A stretch of 64,000 nucleotides of DNA from Lewinellaceae bacterium (GTDB taxonomy: Bacteria; Bacteroidota; Bacteroidia; Chitinophagales; Saprospiraceae), in the NCBI GenBank assembly GCA_020636155.1, contig JACJYM010000003.1:124001-188000 (forward strand), given 5' to 3'. Shown here piece by piece: positions 1 to 8,419 of this stretch; the stretch's first letter is position 1; each line of letters begins with the position of its first letter. The notes under the pieces are model-generated. The model worked only from the letters and a program-made list of their open reading frames with translations, ran no database searches and was not told the DNA's origin. Position numbers and translations under genes: made by a program.

Positions 1-359
1 TTATACCCATCAGGTAGAGAAATAGAAGGAACTTCGGTATCGTCGAGACAAATGGTATGGTCGCATTGCGTACAGTGAAAATGTATGTGCTCGTCCTGAT
101 GATGATGCTCAGAACAGTCGGAATGACACATGGCATACTTCACGCTACCTGTACCGTCATTGACCTTATGAATTATACCTTTTTCCTCAAATGTCAGCAA
201 TGTCCTGTATACGGTTACTCTGTCTAAATCCGGTAAATTATTCTCCAGATCCTGATTAGAAATGGCAACGCCATTAGATATAAAGGAGTCTAGTATTTTC
301 TTCCGAACTATCGTTGATTTTATTCCAGTTGATTTTAATATGTTTTCCGGTGTCTTCAT
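1..359 (-). CDS. Fur-family transcriptional repressor (3' end outside window)
   Basis: Metal-responsive DNA-binding repressor of the Fur/Zur/PerR family. The reading frame runs from an ATG at 359 for 119 codons and leaves the window without a stop, so the C-terminus is missing. The N-terminal half is a winged helix (LDRVTVYRTLLTFEEKGII is the recognition region). A histidine-rich stretch (SEHHHQDEHIHFHC) follows, then the CxxC zinc site in HFHCTQCDHTICLD, which is the family hallmark. Which metal it senses cannot be told from the visible part; a Zur- or Fur-like role is equally possible. It lies upstream of, and in the same orientation as, nothing else visible; the DAHP synthase gene reads toward it from the right. 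Family assignment is firm, subfamily is not. Confidence 0.85.
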   Translation of the reverse strand, partial: MKTPENILKSTGIKSTIVRKKILDSFISNGVAISNQDLENNLPDLDRVTVYRTLLTFEEKGIIHKVNDGTGSVKYAMCHSDCSEHHHQDEHIHFHCTQCDHTICLDDTEVPSISLPDGY

Positions 360-370
360 CATATTCTATA

Positions 371-378
371 CAAAATTA
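371..378 (-). promoter_or_regulatory. -7 promoter box of the Fur-family gene
   Basis: On the minus strand this reads TAATTTTG, a match to the Bacteroidota -7 consensus TAnnTTTG, 12 bases upstream of the ATG at 359. It would give a very short leader. The -33 element is not obvious. Confidence 0.4.
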
Positions 379-408
379 AGAAATATATGTTTAGAGATTG
401 ACGTGCTT

Positions 409-1521
409 CTATTCTGGATAGCGAGTATCCAATTTATTTTCCGACATGATTTTCTCTTGTTGTTCGATACTCTCTAAGTGAATCGCTTTAATTATTTGAT
501 TGATAAAGTCTTCAGAAATGCCGAGTTCCGTTGCTCTCCTTAAGTACTTATTATATATTTCCGCCCACCTTTCACGTTGGAGGATGGTCAGATTTTTATG
601 GTTTTTAACTTTGCCAATGGAACGTGCTATGTCCATCCTAGAGGACAAGAGGTTGATGATCTCGTCATCAAGAATGTCTATCTGATCACGCAGTTTATCA
701 AGCTCAGGAGAGATGTTCTCCGCATCTACCGGATTATTTCTAATGGTCAATGATTCAATTAATTGAGAATAGTCAGCTGGTGTTACTTGCTGAGCAGCAT
801 CACTTAAGGCTATATCTGGTTGGTAGTGAGACTCAATCATCAATCCATCAAAATTTAAATCTAGAGCTTTTTGAGCGACATTTTTTAAATTGCTTCTTTT
901 GCCACATATATGCGAAGGGTCGGTAATCAAAGGAATATCTGGCATCGCTTCTTTAAAATCTAGTGCAATCTGCCATTGCGGTCGATTGCGGTAGATTTTC
1001 TCACCATAAAAATAAAATCCGCGGTGAATAGCCGCAATGTCTTTAATCCCGACTTTTTGTAATCTTTCTACTGCTCCAAACCAAAGCGCTATATCTGGAT
1101 TGACTGGATTTTTTACCATGACGGGAATGTCAACACCGATTAATGATTCTGCAATTTCTTGAACCGCAAAAGGATTTACGGTTGTCCTAGCTCCAATCCA
1201 AAGAACATCAATGCCTTTTTTTAGACTAATTTCGACGTGTTCAGTTTTAGCAACTTCAACCGCGAGTGGCAAGCCGGTGAGCTGCCGAGCTTCAATCATC
1301 CAATCTAGTCCTACTTCACCAATACCCTCAAAAGCACCAGGTCGGGTTCTCGGCTTCCATATACCGCCTCTCAATAGGTCTACTTTTCCGAAATCCTTCA
1401 ACAGTTGTGCTGTACTGATTAGTTGATCTCGGTTTTCCACACTGCATGGCCCGGCAATGAGAAATGGTCTGTTTTTTCTAAAAAAAGATTTTATCATATC
1501 TCCGATTTTACCAAAACTCAT
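409..1521 (-). CDS. bifunctional DAHP synthase / chorismate mutase
   Basis: First enzyme of the shikimate pathway (condenses phosphoenolpyruvate and erythrose 4-phosphate) fused to a chorismate mutase that makes prephenate. The N-terminal ~265 residues show KdsA/AroG-type DAHP synthase signatures: LIAGPCSVEN, GGIWKPRTRPGAFEG, DVLWIGARTTVNPF, MVKNPVNPD, AIHRGF and TDPSHICGKR. The last ~95 residues are an all-helical AroQ-type mutase (ELDKLRDQIDILDDEIINLLSSRM...). This domain order is common in Bacteroidota, and the mutase domain often serves as the feedback-sensing part. Two ATGs are plausible: 1521 (used here) and 1497 (MIKSFFRKN), only a few residues before the first conserved block. It makes, with aroE at 7.7 kb, the second aromatic-pathway gene in the window. 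Function is well supported; the exact start is not. Confidence 0.93.
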   Translation of the reverse strand: MSFGKIGDMIKSFFRKNRPFLIAGPCSVENRDQLISTAQLLKDFGKVDLLRGGIWKPRTRPGAFEGIGEVGLDWMIEARQLTGLPLAVEVAKTEHVEISLKKGIDVLWIGARTTVNPFAVQEIAESLIGVDIPVMVKNPVNPDIALWFGAVERLQKVGIKDIAAIHRGFYFYGEKIYRNRPQWQIALDFKEAMPDIPLITDPSHICGKRSNLKNVAQKALDLNFDGLMIESHYQPDIALSDAAQQVTPADYSQLIESLTIRNNPVDAENISPELDKLRDQIDILDDEIINLLSSRMDIARSIGKVKNHKNLTILQRERWAEIYNKYLRRATELGISEDFINQIIKAIHLESIEQQEKIMSENKLDTRYPE

Positions 1522-1571
1522 CCTCTCGTCGTGACAGGTAAATTAAGGTATCTTCTTATAATTTAAGGAGA

Positions 1572-1579
1572 CAAAAATA
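1572..1579 (-). promoter_or_regulatory. -7 promoter box of the DAHP synthase gene
   Basis: Minus strand reads TATTTTTG, matching TAnnTTTG, about 50 bases upstream of the first possible ATG of the DAHP synthase/chorismate mutase gene. The gap up to oxyR (which ends at 1617) holds no other gene. Confidence 0.4.
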
Positions 1580-1616
1580 ATGCTTTCTATTCTGATGTAA
1601 TAAATATTATGGGTGA

Positions 1617-2573
1617 TCAATTTTTATCAAACACATTATTCGGAGGTAGCTCAAGTAGTTGCTCGGGAATATTTCCCAATAATGGGGAAACCTTCTTCTC
1701 AATAATTTTTATCAGTTTGCTGAGAATCGTGTTTTTAGAAAAATGTCGGTGTACGACACATCCAATTTTTCTTACAGGCACAGGCTCTTCGAATAAATTG
1801 ATTCTCGATTGGTCGGTTTCTGACAAATCGTATTTGGCAAGGTAAGGGAGTAGGGTAGAACCCCTATTAGTTTTTACCATTTTTATAAGTGTTTCAAGTG
1901 AGCCAGCCTTGTACTCGAGGTTTTTATATCCACCACAGTTTATAGTATCAAGATCGCATAGATTAATAAATTGATTTCGAAGACAGTGACCTTCCTCTAG
2001 AAGCCATATATTGGAGGTTTTAATATCATCGATTTTTATTTTACCATTTTTGTTGTCTTTTTGCATGTCGTAAAGTACAAATTGTTCTGTATAGATAGGA
2101 TATTCTAAGAATAGTTCGTTGTTTATCGGTAATGACAAGATGCCAACATCTAGAGTTCTATCTTCTAGTTTTTCAATGATTTTTTCCGTGGTCAATTCAC
2201 TAATTTCAATTTGAATGGAGGGGAATTTCTTTATAAATTCGTCTATAATTAGTGGAAAGAGATACCCTGATATGGTAGGTATTACTGCAATTTTAAAATT
2301 GCCCTGATATTCCCCTTTGAGATAGGATACATGATGATTTAGATTGTCAATATCCTTAAGAATGACCTCAAGAAAGGAGATTATACTTTCGCCTTCAAAA
2401 GTAATTGAGACAGGTTTAGTCTTTCGGTCAAAAATTTGAATGCCTATTTCTTGCTCAAATTTTGCAACCATTGTACTCAGTGTCGATTGTGTTACGAAGC
2501 AGGTTTCGGCGGCTTGACCGAAATTTCTAAGCTTTGCGATGGCGATGATATACTCGAGTTGTTGAATGTTCAT
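1617..2573 (-). CDS. oxyR: OxyR-type LysR-family peroxide-responsive regulator
   Basis: LysR-family activator, 318 residues, the usual family length. Residues 1-60 form the winged helix-turn-helix (MNIQQLEYIIAIAKLRNFGQ then AAETCFVTQSTLSTMVAKFE). Residues ~90-300 are the periplasmic-binding-like regulatory domain. The OxyR redox pair is visible: Cys197 and Cys206 in EGHCLRNQFINLC, with the same nine-residue spacing as Cys199/Cys208 of E. coli OxyR (established knowledge), so H2O2 sensing through a disulfide is likely. Further cysteines occur at 25 and 213. Bacteroidota OxyR normally controls catalase, Dps and peroxiredoxins; none lie next to it here. A plus-strand promoter box sits in the upstream gap, but the divergent reading frame there is broken. 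Confidence 0.9.
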   Translation of the reverse strand: MNIQQLEYIIAIAKLRNFGQAAETCFVTQSTLSTMVAKFEQEIGIQIFDRKTKPVSITFEGESIISFLEVILKDIDNLNHHVSYLKGEYQGNFKIAVIPTISGYLFPLIIDEFIKKFPSIQIEISELTTEKIIEKLEDRTLDVGILSLPINNELFLEYPIYTEQFVLYDMQKDNKNGKIKIDDIKTSNIWLLEEGHCLRNQFINLCDLDTINCGGYKNLEYKAGSLETLIKMVKTNRGSTLLPYLAKYDLSETDQSRINLFEEPVPVRKIGCVVHRHFSKNTILSKLIKIIEKKVSPLLGNIPEQLLELPPNNVFDKN

Positions 2574-2629
2574 TGGTAAAATCGATTAACCTATTATTAA
2601 TTTCTATTTTATCGATAAATTTAATTGTT

Positions 2630-2637
2630 TATATTTG
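2630..2637 (+). promoter_or_regulatory. -7 promoter box divergent from oxyR
   Basis: Plus-strand TATATTTG, a full TAnnTTTG match, 57 bases upstream of the oxyR ATG on the other strand and 18 bases before a short open frame. The neighbouring bases include two ATCGAT/ATCGATA motifs (2581-2586, 2611-2616). Whether OxyR binds here cannot be judged from sequence alone. Confidence 0.45.
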
Positions 2638-2654
2638 CAATATACAAAATTAAG

Positions 2655-2760
2655 ATGCATAATAATATGCAGAACTTGAAATCACTTTTTAGACCTCATT
2701 AAAGGCATTACGTTAGGTGCAGCAATATTAGTTTTTATGATTTCATACACAATTTTGTAA
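2655..2760 (+). pseudogene. short divergent frame, probable gene relic
   Basis: An ATG at 2655 opens a 15-codon frame (MHNNMQNLKSLFRPH) that stops at 2700-2702. Shifted by one base, the reading continues as KGITLGAAILVFMISYTIL, a membrane-helix-like stretch, to a TAA at 2758. Together with the good promoter box just upstream this suggests the relic of a small membrane-protein gene, or an untranslated RNA leader. No family is recognised. The remaining ~115 bases up to the next gene show nothing. Confidence 0.25.
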
Positions 2761-2876
2761 GGTTGAAGTAACTTGGAGAAGCTAAATGTAGTTTTTTAAT
2801 GATCACAATTATTTTTTTGGAAGAATATGATATAATTTTTAAAAATCTAATTCTTCAAGTCGCTTCAATCACAGTA

Positions 2877-3365
2877 CTAATTTCTTATTTGGTAAAAATT
2901 CATTAAAGATATATTTTTCTTCATACTATAGGCAGATGATATTCCTCTAGCCAAAAATATGATGACAATCACTCTGGTCAGCATACCTCTCAATATTAAT
3001 GTGGGGTCACCATAGATGATAATTAATTCCACTAAAACGAAAACTGTAAGATAGAAAATAATTCCGGCCAACTGGTCGTAAAAATACAACAGAATACCAG
3101 CAATATAAAGTGTTAATATGATGCCAATAGTATAGTATATCCATGACATATCATAGAAAAATTCCATTTCTTCTTTCTTTATTGACGCTATTTCAACAAT
3201 AGAAGCGATTCCCTTTAATATCGTTACAATGACCATTGTATTGAATGCCCATTTTATTTGAAAATTATCAAGTGCTATGGATTTTTTTAGCGAGACTACG
3301 TTATCAATATCATTTAATGTAGGGGTCCCACGAAAGGTTAATTGATCATCGAGTATTTCGTTCAT
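2877..3365 (-). CDS. hypothetical integral membrane protein
   Basis: No family recognised. 162 residues with about three to four hydrophobic helices: ~43-62, ~72-93 (WIYYTIGIILTLYIAGILLY), ~95-117 (IIFYLTVFVLVELIIIY) and a short one near 130-142. It follows the next gene upstream (start 3816) by a 7-base gap, so the two are co-transcribed and probably function together at the membrane. Nothing catalytic is visible. Confidence 0.65.
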   Translation of the reverse strand: MNEILDDQLTFRGTPTLNDIDNVVSLKKSIALDNFQIKWAFNTMVIVTILKGIASIVEIASIKKEEMEFFYDMSWIYYTIGIILTLYIAGILLYFYDQLAGIIFYLTVFVLVELIIIYGDPTLILRGMLTRVIVIIFLARGISSAYSMKKNISLMNFYQIRN

Positions 3366-3372
3366 ATAGTTG

Positions 3373-3816
3373 TTATTTTAAAGAGAATAGAACAAAAAGT
3401 AAACTTATGACTATGAAAAATGAAGCCCAAGACCAATACTTTGTGTTTTTAGAATCATACTCATTGCTAAAATCAAGCTTCAAACTATTATTATAGATAA
3501 TGCTTAAAGCTTCTGATTCTTCAACTCCTTTATTTAAAAAACTGTCTAAAATTGTCTTCGGGTTGATGCCCCGACGCAGTTCAGCTAGAGCTAGTTGATT
3601 AATTTTATTTTGGTCAACCGTATTTAAGTTAATAACCTGATCTACCCGGCTATCCACTTCAGTAAATACTTCACCTGACCGCTCACTTAAGATTCGTTGA
3701 GCGATTTGTTGGTCAAATTTATCATAGAAATTGCTTTGATTTAGAATATTGTGTAGTCGTTCGTCTGTATAGGTCCGAAATAATTCTAGTCTTTCATTAT
3801 TTAAGTAGTCCGTCAC
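3373..3816 (-). CDS. hypothetical protein with C-terminal membrane anchor
   Basis: No family recognised. 147 residues: a soluble, mostly helical N-terminal part (LERLHNIL-type helices, then ELRRGINPKTILDSFLNKG around residue 80) and one C-terminal transmembrane helix (WSWASFFIVISLLFVLFSLK) that ends the protein, a tail-anchor layout. First gene of a two-gene unit with the membrane protein that follows. The cytoplasmic helical part could be a small adaptor, but that is a guess. Confidence 0.6.
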   Translation of the reverse strand: MTDYLNNERLELFRTYTDERLHNILNQSNFYDKFDQQIAQRILSERSGEVFTEVDSRVDQVINLNTVDQNKINQLALAELRRGINPKTILDSFLNKGVEESEALSIIYNNSLKLDFSNEYDSKNTKYWSWASFFIVISLLFVLFSLK

Positions 3817-4051
3817 GTTAATAGTTTTGATATTAGTGATTACAGCGTGATTAAGGTGACAAGATAGTCAATTCTATCTTATGAAGCATATCATTATCAT
3901 GTGATATTTAATAATTTAAGGAATATACATAGGCTTAGTGACAATGATATCATCCCATGAAGTGTGAACGAATCATCATATTTACCAAAAGAACCCAAAA
4001 TGAATTGCTCCATTAGTCGGCTAAATCAACTAGGGTCACACTTTAAATTAT

Positions 4052-4059
4052 TATTTTTG
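4052..4059 (+). promoter_or_regulatory. -7 promoter box of the envelope/aroE operon
   Basis: Plus-strand TATTTTTG, 43 bases upstream of the first gene (4102) of a six-gene plus-strand run whose members are separated by at most 7 bases or overlap. The rest of the 285-base gap from 3817 contains no gene. Confidence 0.4.
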
Positions 4060-4101
4060 CCGTGTATTAAAGATTTTAGAAACGAATACTTATTATAATA
4101 A

Positions 4102-4398
4102 ATGAAGCTTATCAGTTCGCTGGTTATTGGGTTGGTTGCAGCATTGATTTTTATGAATTTTTATTTCAGAATTAAAATCATTAAAGTCTATAAAAAATTA
4201 GTCAATGCCAATGTCGAGTTTCAACTACAACATATTATATCTACCGAAAAGCTGGAATCAGAAATAATTCCTCGTTATCCAAAATATAAGGATGAAATTT
4301 ACACATTTGTTAAGTCTATTCGTTTTTCTTTATTAATGGCAGTTGTCTTAATAGTTATTATTACTATTCTCGGGCTTGCCTATAACACGTTAAGCTGA
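4102..4398 (+). CDS. small two-helix membrane protein
   Basis: No family recognised. 98 residues with one hydrophobic helix at the N-terminus (SSLVIGLVAALIFMNFYF), a ~45-residue polar middle, and a second helix near the C-terminus (LLMAVVLIVIITILGLAY). Hairpin topology with the middle on one side is likely. It is the first gene of the operon and ends only 4 bases before the Gfo/Idh/MocA gene. Confidence 0.65.
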   Translation: MKLISSLVIGLVAALIFMNFYFRIKIIKVYKKLVNANVEFQLQHIISTEKLESEIIPRYPKYKDEIYTFVKSIRFSLLMAVVLIVIITILGLAYNTLS

Positions 4399-4402
4399 AC
4401 AA

Positions 4403-5374
4403 ATGATTAAAATTGGATTGGTAGGACTGGGACATTTGGGAAAAATTCACTTAAAATGTCTCAAAAATACGGAATTCGAAATAGTGGGTATATCTGACCT
4501 TGATGTGGTGAATGGCAAAAAAATAGCCCAAGAGAATGAGGTTCAATTTTTTGAAAGTTACGAGGAACTGCTCTCCCTAGTCGATGCCATAGATATTGTG
4601 ACGCCTACGAATACTCATGCCTCTCTAGCATCAGAAGCCATAGCGGCAGGTAAGCATGTATTCATTGAAAAACCAATAACCAATAATACACATGAAGCAT
4701 TATCACTCTGCATCAATGCCGAATCTAAAGGTCTGAAAATTCAAGTTGGTCACGTAGAAAGATACAATCCGGCCTTTCTGGCGACTCAAGACAGATTTGC
4801 CAATCCAAAATTTATAGAAGGTCACCGACTCGCAATTTATAACCCCAGAGGAACCGACGTGTCTGTGGTATTAGATTTGATGATTCATGACCTTGATCTG
4901 GTATTGTCACTCGTAAGAAGTCCAGTCGCTGAGGTACACTCCAATGCCGTATCAATACTAAGCAATACACCGGATATTTGTAATGCCCGCATTACATTCG
5001 AAAATGGATGTGTCGCCAATCTGACGGCCTCTCGGATGAGTATGAAAAACATGAGAAAACTCCGAGTTTTTAGTGAAGATTCCTATGTGAGTATTGATTT
5101 TTTAGAAAAAGAGTCGCAAATTATCAAAATGGAAAATGCCGCAGATGGTGAAGAGGGCTTAATAATTGATTCTCCTAAAGGAAAGAAAAAATTGCTACTG
5201 GAAAGTCCTAAAGTCACTCAAAATAACGCCATCGTAGAAGAATTATCTGATTTTTACGAATCAATAATTAATGATAAACCCACTAAAGTGAGTGGAAGAA
5301 ACGGTTATGAAGCACTTCGGTTAGCAGAGCAAATAGAGAAAATAAATCAAGCATTTCTAGATAAATACAATTAA
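4403..5374 (+). CDS. Gfo/Idh/MocA-family NAD(P)-dependent oxidoreductase
   Basis: Sugar- or inositol-type dehydrogenase, 323 residues. The N-terminal Rossmann fold has the nucleotide loop GLVGLGHLGKIHLK; the family motif EKPI (here FIEKPITNN, residue ~94) carries the conserved lysine; VGHVERYNPAF follows and the C-terminal alpha/beta substrate domain includes DLMIHDLDLVL, where the conserved histidine of the active site sits. Substrate is not deducible. The neighbours (lipoprotein, lipid-linked sugar transferase) suggest a nucleotide-sugar or cell-surface glycan role; family members next to such genes often act on UDP-sugars. Stop and next start are 7 bases apart. Confidence 0.88.
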   Translation: MIKIGLVGLGHLGKIHLKCLKNTEFEIVGISDLDVVNGKKIAQENEVQFFESYEELLSLVDAIDIVTPTNTHASLASEAIAAGKHVFIEKPITNNTHEALSLCINAESKGLKIQVGHVERYNPAFLATQDRFANPKFIEGHRLAIYNPRGTDVSVVLDLMIHDLDLVLSLVRSPVAEVHSNAVSILSNTPDICNARITFENGCVANLTASRMSMKNMRKLRVFSEDSYVSIDFLEKESQIIKMENAADGEEGLIIDSPKGKKKLLLESPKVTQNNAIVEELSDFYESIINDKPTKVSGRNGYEALRLAEQIEKINQAFLDKYN

Positions 5375-5381
5375 AATAAAC

Positions 5382-6263
5382 ATGAGCAAACGAAAATATT
5401 TTTTATCAATTTTGGTGAGCCTTAGCTTAGGGGTGGCCATATTTACATTTTCAGGCTGTAGTCTGACCGACAATGAGAGTATCGTTCCGGCATATCTTAT
5501 CATTGATGATGTAAAGCTTTCTACCAATATAGATTTACAAGGGGTAGCATCAGAAGAGATCAATGAAGTCTTTGTTTTCGCTGATGGGGTTTCACTGGGG
5601 GTGTATCCATTGCCAGCTCGTATACCCGTTATCGTATCGGGAACACAGATGAATATCGTGGTTGGGGCCTCTATCCATCCTTCAGGCTATAAAAATAGTA
5701 CAGTCGAATACCCTTTTTACGGTAGGGAAAGCTACAATCTTGATTTAGAATCGGGAAAGGATTATCCAATTGATGTCACTTTTAAATATTTGAACGAGGC
5801 GAAATTTGATTTTATAGAAAGTTTCGAAAATGGTTCATTCTTTATCAATGATTTAGATACGCTTGGTAGCACAAAAATGGAAATTGCATCAGAGGGTGTT
5901 TTGAGTAATCATTCAGGAGTCCTCAGTGTTGATGAATTCAATTATATAAATGAAGTCGGTACCGAAAATTTATTTCTGAGATCTAATAATCTGGGTAGTT
6001 ATACCTATTTAGAATTTGATTATAAAAATGACATCGATTATTATGTTGGTGTCCGGTATGTGGAGGGAACTCGATTGATTAAAGAGCAAGTATATTTATT
6101 TGTACCTTCGGAAGACTGGAATCACTTTTATCTCGATTTGACTAATTGGATTAGTTCTTCAACCATAGAAAGTTATTCGGTGTTTTTTGGGGTAAGAGCC
6201 TATTCCGATGATGAGGTGACGAGAAAGGTTTTTCTTGACAATATTAAGCTCATACATTTCTAG
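5382..6263 (+). CDS. secreted lipoprotein of unknown function
   Basis: 293 residues with a lipoprotein signal: positively charged start (MSKRKYF), hydrophobic core, lipobox FSGC with Cys27 as the likely lipidated residue. Residues ~35-130 look like a beta-sandwich, and the last ~130 residues (LEFDYKNDIDYYVGVRY, DWNHFYLDLTNW) resemble a carbohydrate-binding or jelly-roll-like domain; that resemblance is only by pattern. It lies 3 bases before the sugar transferase gene. A role in the outer membrane or periplasm linked to surface polysaccharide is inferred from context only. Confidence 0.7.
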   Translation: MSKRKYFLSILVSLSLGVAIFTFSGCSLTDNESIVPAYLIIDDVKLSTNIDLQGVASEEINEVFVFADGVSLGVYPLPARIPVIVSGTQMNIVVGASIHPSGYKNSTVEYPFYGRESYNLDLESGKDYPIDVTFKYLNEAKFDFIESFENGSFFINDLDTLGSTKMEIASEGVLSNHSGVLSVDEFNYINEVGTENLFLRSNNLGSYTYLEFDYKNDIDYYVGVRYVEGTRLIKEQVYLFVPSEDWNHFYLDLTNWISSSTIESYSVFFGVRAYSDDEVTRKVFLDNIKLIHF

Positions 6264-6266
6264 AGG

Positions 6267-7688
6267 ATGCAGGCGAGGGGAAGATTGGGCACGATAGTAT
6301 ATAGGGTTGCAGATATTGTAGCTGCCAATCTAGCGTGGTTTTGTTTTTTTATTTACAGGAAAAACCTTGAATCCCCAGGTATAAAGTTTAAAACCATTCT
6401 CGACGACCAAAAATTGTACTTTGGCCTTATTTCAATCAGTATATTTTGGTTTGTTATATATTCCGTTTTTGATAAATACAAGGATATTTATCGCTACTCG
6501 AGGTTAGATACACTCAAAAGAACGTTCTATTTGAGTTTTTTAGGATCGTTATTTTTGCTTTTTACGGTCATCATTGACGATAGTGTACTGATGTACACCT
6601 CATTTTTAAATTTATTTGCACATCTGTTTTTTTACCATTTCACTATTACTGCCCTGACACGAATGGTAATACTGACCATGGCCAGCAAACGACTCAAGAA
6701 AGGCTTGGTAAAATACAACACATTAATAATAGGCGGGGACACCAATGCCATGGAACTCTTTGAAGAAATATCTAACCGACCACAAAGTCTCGGTCATCAT
6801 TTTGTAGGATTCATTGATTCCAATGGTAATAGTGTCAATCATCTTGAAAGCCATCTACCCAAATTAGGAGGACTCAGCGATATCGGACAAGTCGTCGAAT
6901 CTCAGAACATCGAAGAAGTCATCGTGGCTATTGAAACCTCGGAACACTCAAAGCTGAAGGGGATTTTTGACACTTTATTTGATTATCGCGATCAATTGCT
7001 TATCAAGGTAATTCCAGATATGTATGACATCATGCTTGGCGTGGTGAAAATGAATCACGTATATGGTGCTGTATTAATTGAAATAGAACATGAGCTCATG
7101 CCTCACTGGCAGGTAGTGATCAAGCGAATCATGGATATTGGCATCAGTGCCATTGCCATTATCATACTGTCACCTTTGTATTTGTATTCCATCCTTCGAA
7201 CTAGATTATCCTCTGAAGGGCCGATATTTTATAAGCAATCGAGAATTGGGTTGAATGGGGAGGATTTTGATATTCTGAAATTCCGGTCGATGTATGTTGA
7301 TGCTGAAAAAAATGGACCACAATTGTCCTCAGATTTTGATGATCGTGTGACACCTTGGGGCAGGTTTATGCGAAAATGGAGAATTGATGAAATACCTCAA
7401 TTTTTTAATGTACTAAAGGGTGATATGAGTATCGTAGGACCACGACCTGAAAGAAAATATTACATCGAAAAAATCATGGAGAGGGCCCCACATTATAAGC
7501 ATCTACTCAAAGTTAAACCCGGAATAACCTCTTGGGGGCAAGTGAAATATGGTTATGCATCGAATGTAGATCAAATGATTCAAAGGTTGAAATTCGACAT
7601 TCTTTATATAGAAAATATGTCATTGAGTCTCGATGTGAAAATATTGTTCTATACTCTGTTGGTCTTATTCCAGGGAAAAGGAAAATAA
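6267..7688 (+). CDS. undecaprenyl-phosphate sugar phosphotransferase (WcaJ/WbaP type)
   Basis: Starts a lipid-linked glycan by moving a hexose-1-phosphate (usually glucose or galactose) from a UDP-sugar to undecaprenyl phosphate in the inner membrane. 473 residues: four N-terminal membrane helices, a Rossmann-like middle domain (YNTLIIGGDTNAMELFEEI), a reentrant helix (IGISAIAIIILSPLYLY region) and the C-terminal bacterial sugar transferase domain with ILKFRSM, RKWRIDEIPQF, NVLKGDMSIVGPRPER and KPGITSWGQV. Length and order are normal for the family. No other polysaccharide polymerase, flippase or glycosyltransferase genes are adjacent. Its stop overlaps the aroE start by one base (TAATG), indicating translational coupling. 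Confidence 0.9.
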   Translation: MQARGRLGTIVYRVADIVAANLAWFCFFIYRKNLESPGIKFKTILDDQKLYFGLISISIFWFVIYSVFDKYKDIYRYSRLDTLKRTFYLSFLGSLFLLFTVIIDDSVLMYTSFLNLFAHLFFYHFTITALTRMVILTMASKRLKKGLVKYNTLIIGGDTNAMELFEEISNRPQSLGHHFVGFIDSNGNSVNHLESHLPKLGGLSDIGQVVESQNIEEVIVAIETSEHSKLKGIFDTLFDYRDQLLIKVIPDMYDIMLGVVKMNHVYGAVLIEIEHELMPHWQVVIKRIMDIGISAIAIIILSPLYLYSILRTRLSSEGPIFYKQSRIGLNGEDFDILKFRSMYVDAEKNGPQLSSDFDDRVTPWGRFMRKWRIDEIPQFFNVLKGDMSIVGPRPERKYYIEKIMERAPHYKHLLKVKPGITSWGQVKYGYASNVDQMIQRLKFDILYIENMSLSLDVKILFYTLLVLFQGKGK

Positions 7689-8419
7689 TGAAAACGAGAA
7701 AATTTGCTCTGATTGGCAAGAAATTGTCTCATAGTTTTTCATCGGAATACTTCAAAAATAAGTTTTTAAATGAACATATTCCTGATGCGAAATATGACAC
7801 AATAGAAATCCAAGATATTGACGAAATCAATGAAATTCTTGCATCTGACTTCACAGGTTTTAATGTAACCATTCCCTACAAGACCGCGATAATTCCGTAT
7901 CTGGATGGGCTGGATGATGTGGCACTTTATGCCAATGCGGTGAATGTGGTCAAAATCGTAAATGGTATCGCGATAGGATACAACACCGATGTGTACGGAT
8001 TCCACCGATCCCTCATCGAATTTCTTGGGAATATATCTATTAATCAAGCTCTCATACTAGGTACTGGTGGTGCATCCAATGCTGCTCAATATGTATTGAA
8101 TAGTATGAATATTGATTTTCAATTAGTTTCTAGAAATAAGCCAGATTGTGTACTTTATTCTGAACTCACCGAAAAAATAGTAAGAAATTCTAAATTGATC
8201 ATTAACACTACGCCTGTGGGTACGTTTCCTGATATTGACGTCAGACCGGAGATACCTTATAAGGCACTTACAAAAGAACATTTTCTATTCGATATGATAT
8301 ATAATCCGAAAATTACATTATTTTTGAAATCGGGAATGATTGCGAATTGCAACATTAAAAATGGATATGATATGTTGATTTATCAAGCTGAAAAATCTTG
8401 GGAAATATGGAATCAATAA
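7688..8419 (+). CDS. aroE: shikimate dehydrogenase
   Basis: NADP-dependent reduction of 3-dehydroshikimate to shikimate. 243 residues when begun at the ATG that overlaps the preceding stop; a longer frame upstream is not conserved-looking and would lie inside the sugar transferase gene. Signatures: LIGKKLSHSFSSEYF (shikimate-binding serines), FNVTIPYKTAIIPYLD (catalytic lysine in IPYK), ANAVNVV, YNTDVYGF, the nucleotide loop LGTGGASNAAQ, and NTTPVGTFP. Somewhat short (family ~250-290) but complete. The stop again overlaps the next start by one base (TAATG). Its place between an envelope gene and proline dehydrogenase looks accidental to pathway; co-expression is enforced by the overlaps. Confidence 0.93.
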   Translation: MKTRKFALIGKKLSHSFSSEYFKNKFLNEHIPDAKYDTIEIQDIDEINEILASDFTGFNVTIPYKTAIIPYLDGLDDVALYANAVNVVKIVNGIAIGYNTDVYGFHRSLIEFLGNISINQALILGTGGASNAAQYVLNSMNIDFQLVSRNKPDCVLYSELTEKIVRNSKLIINTTPVGTFPDIDVRPEIPYKALTKEHFLFDMIYNPKITLFLKSGMIANCNIKNGYDMLIYQAEKSWEIWNQ

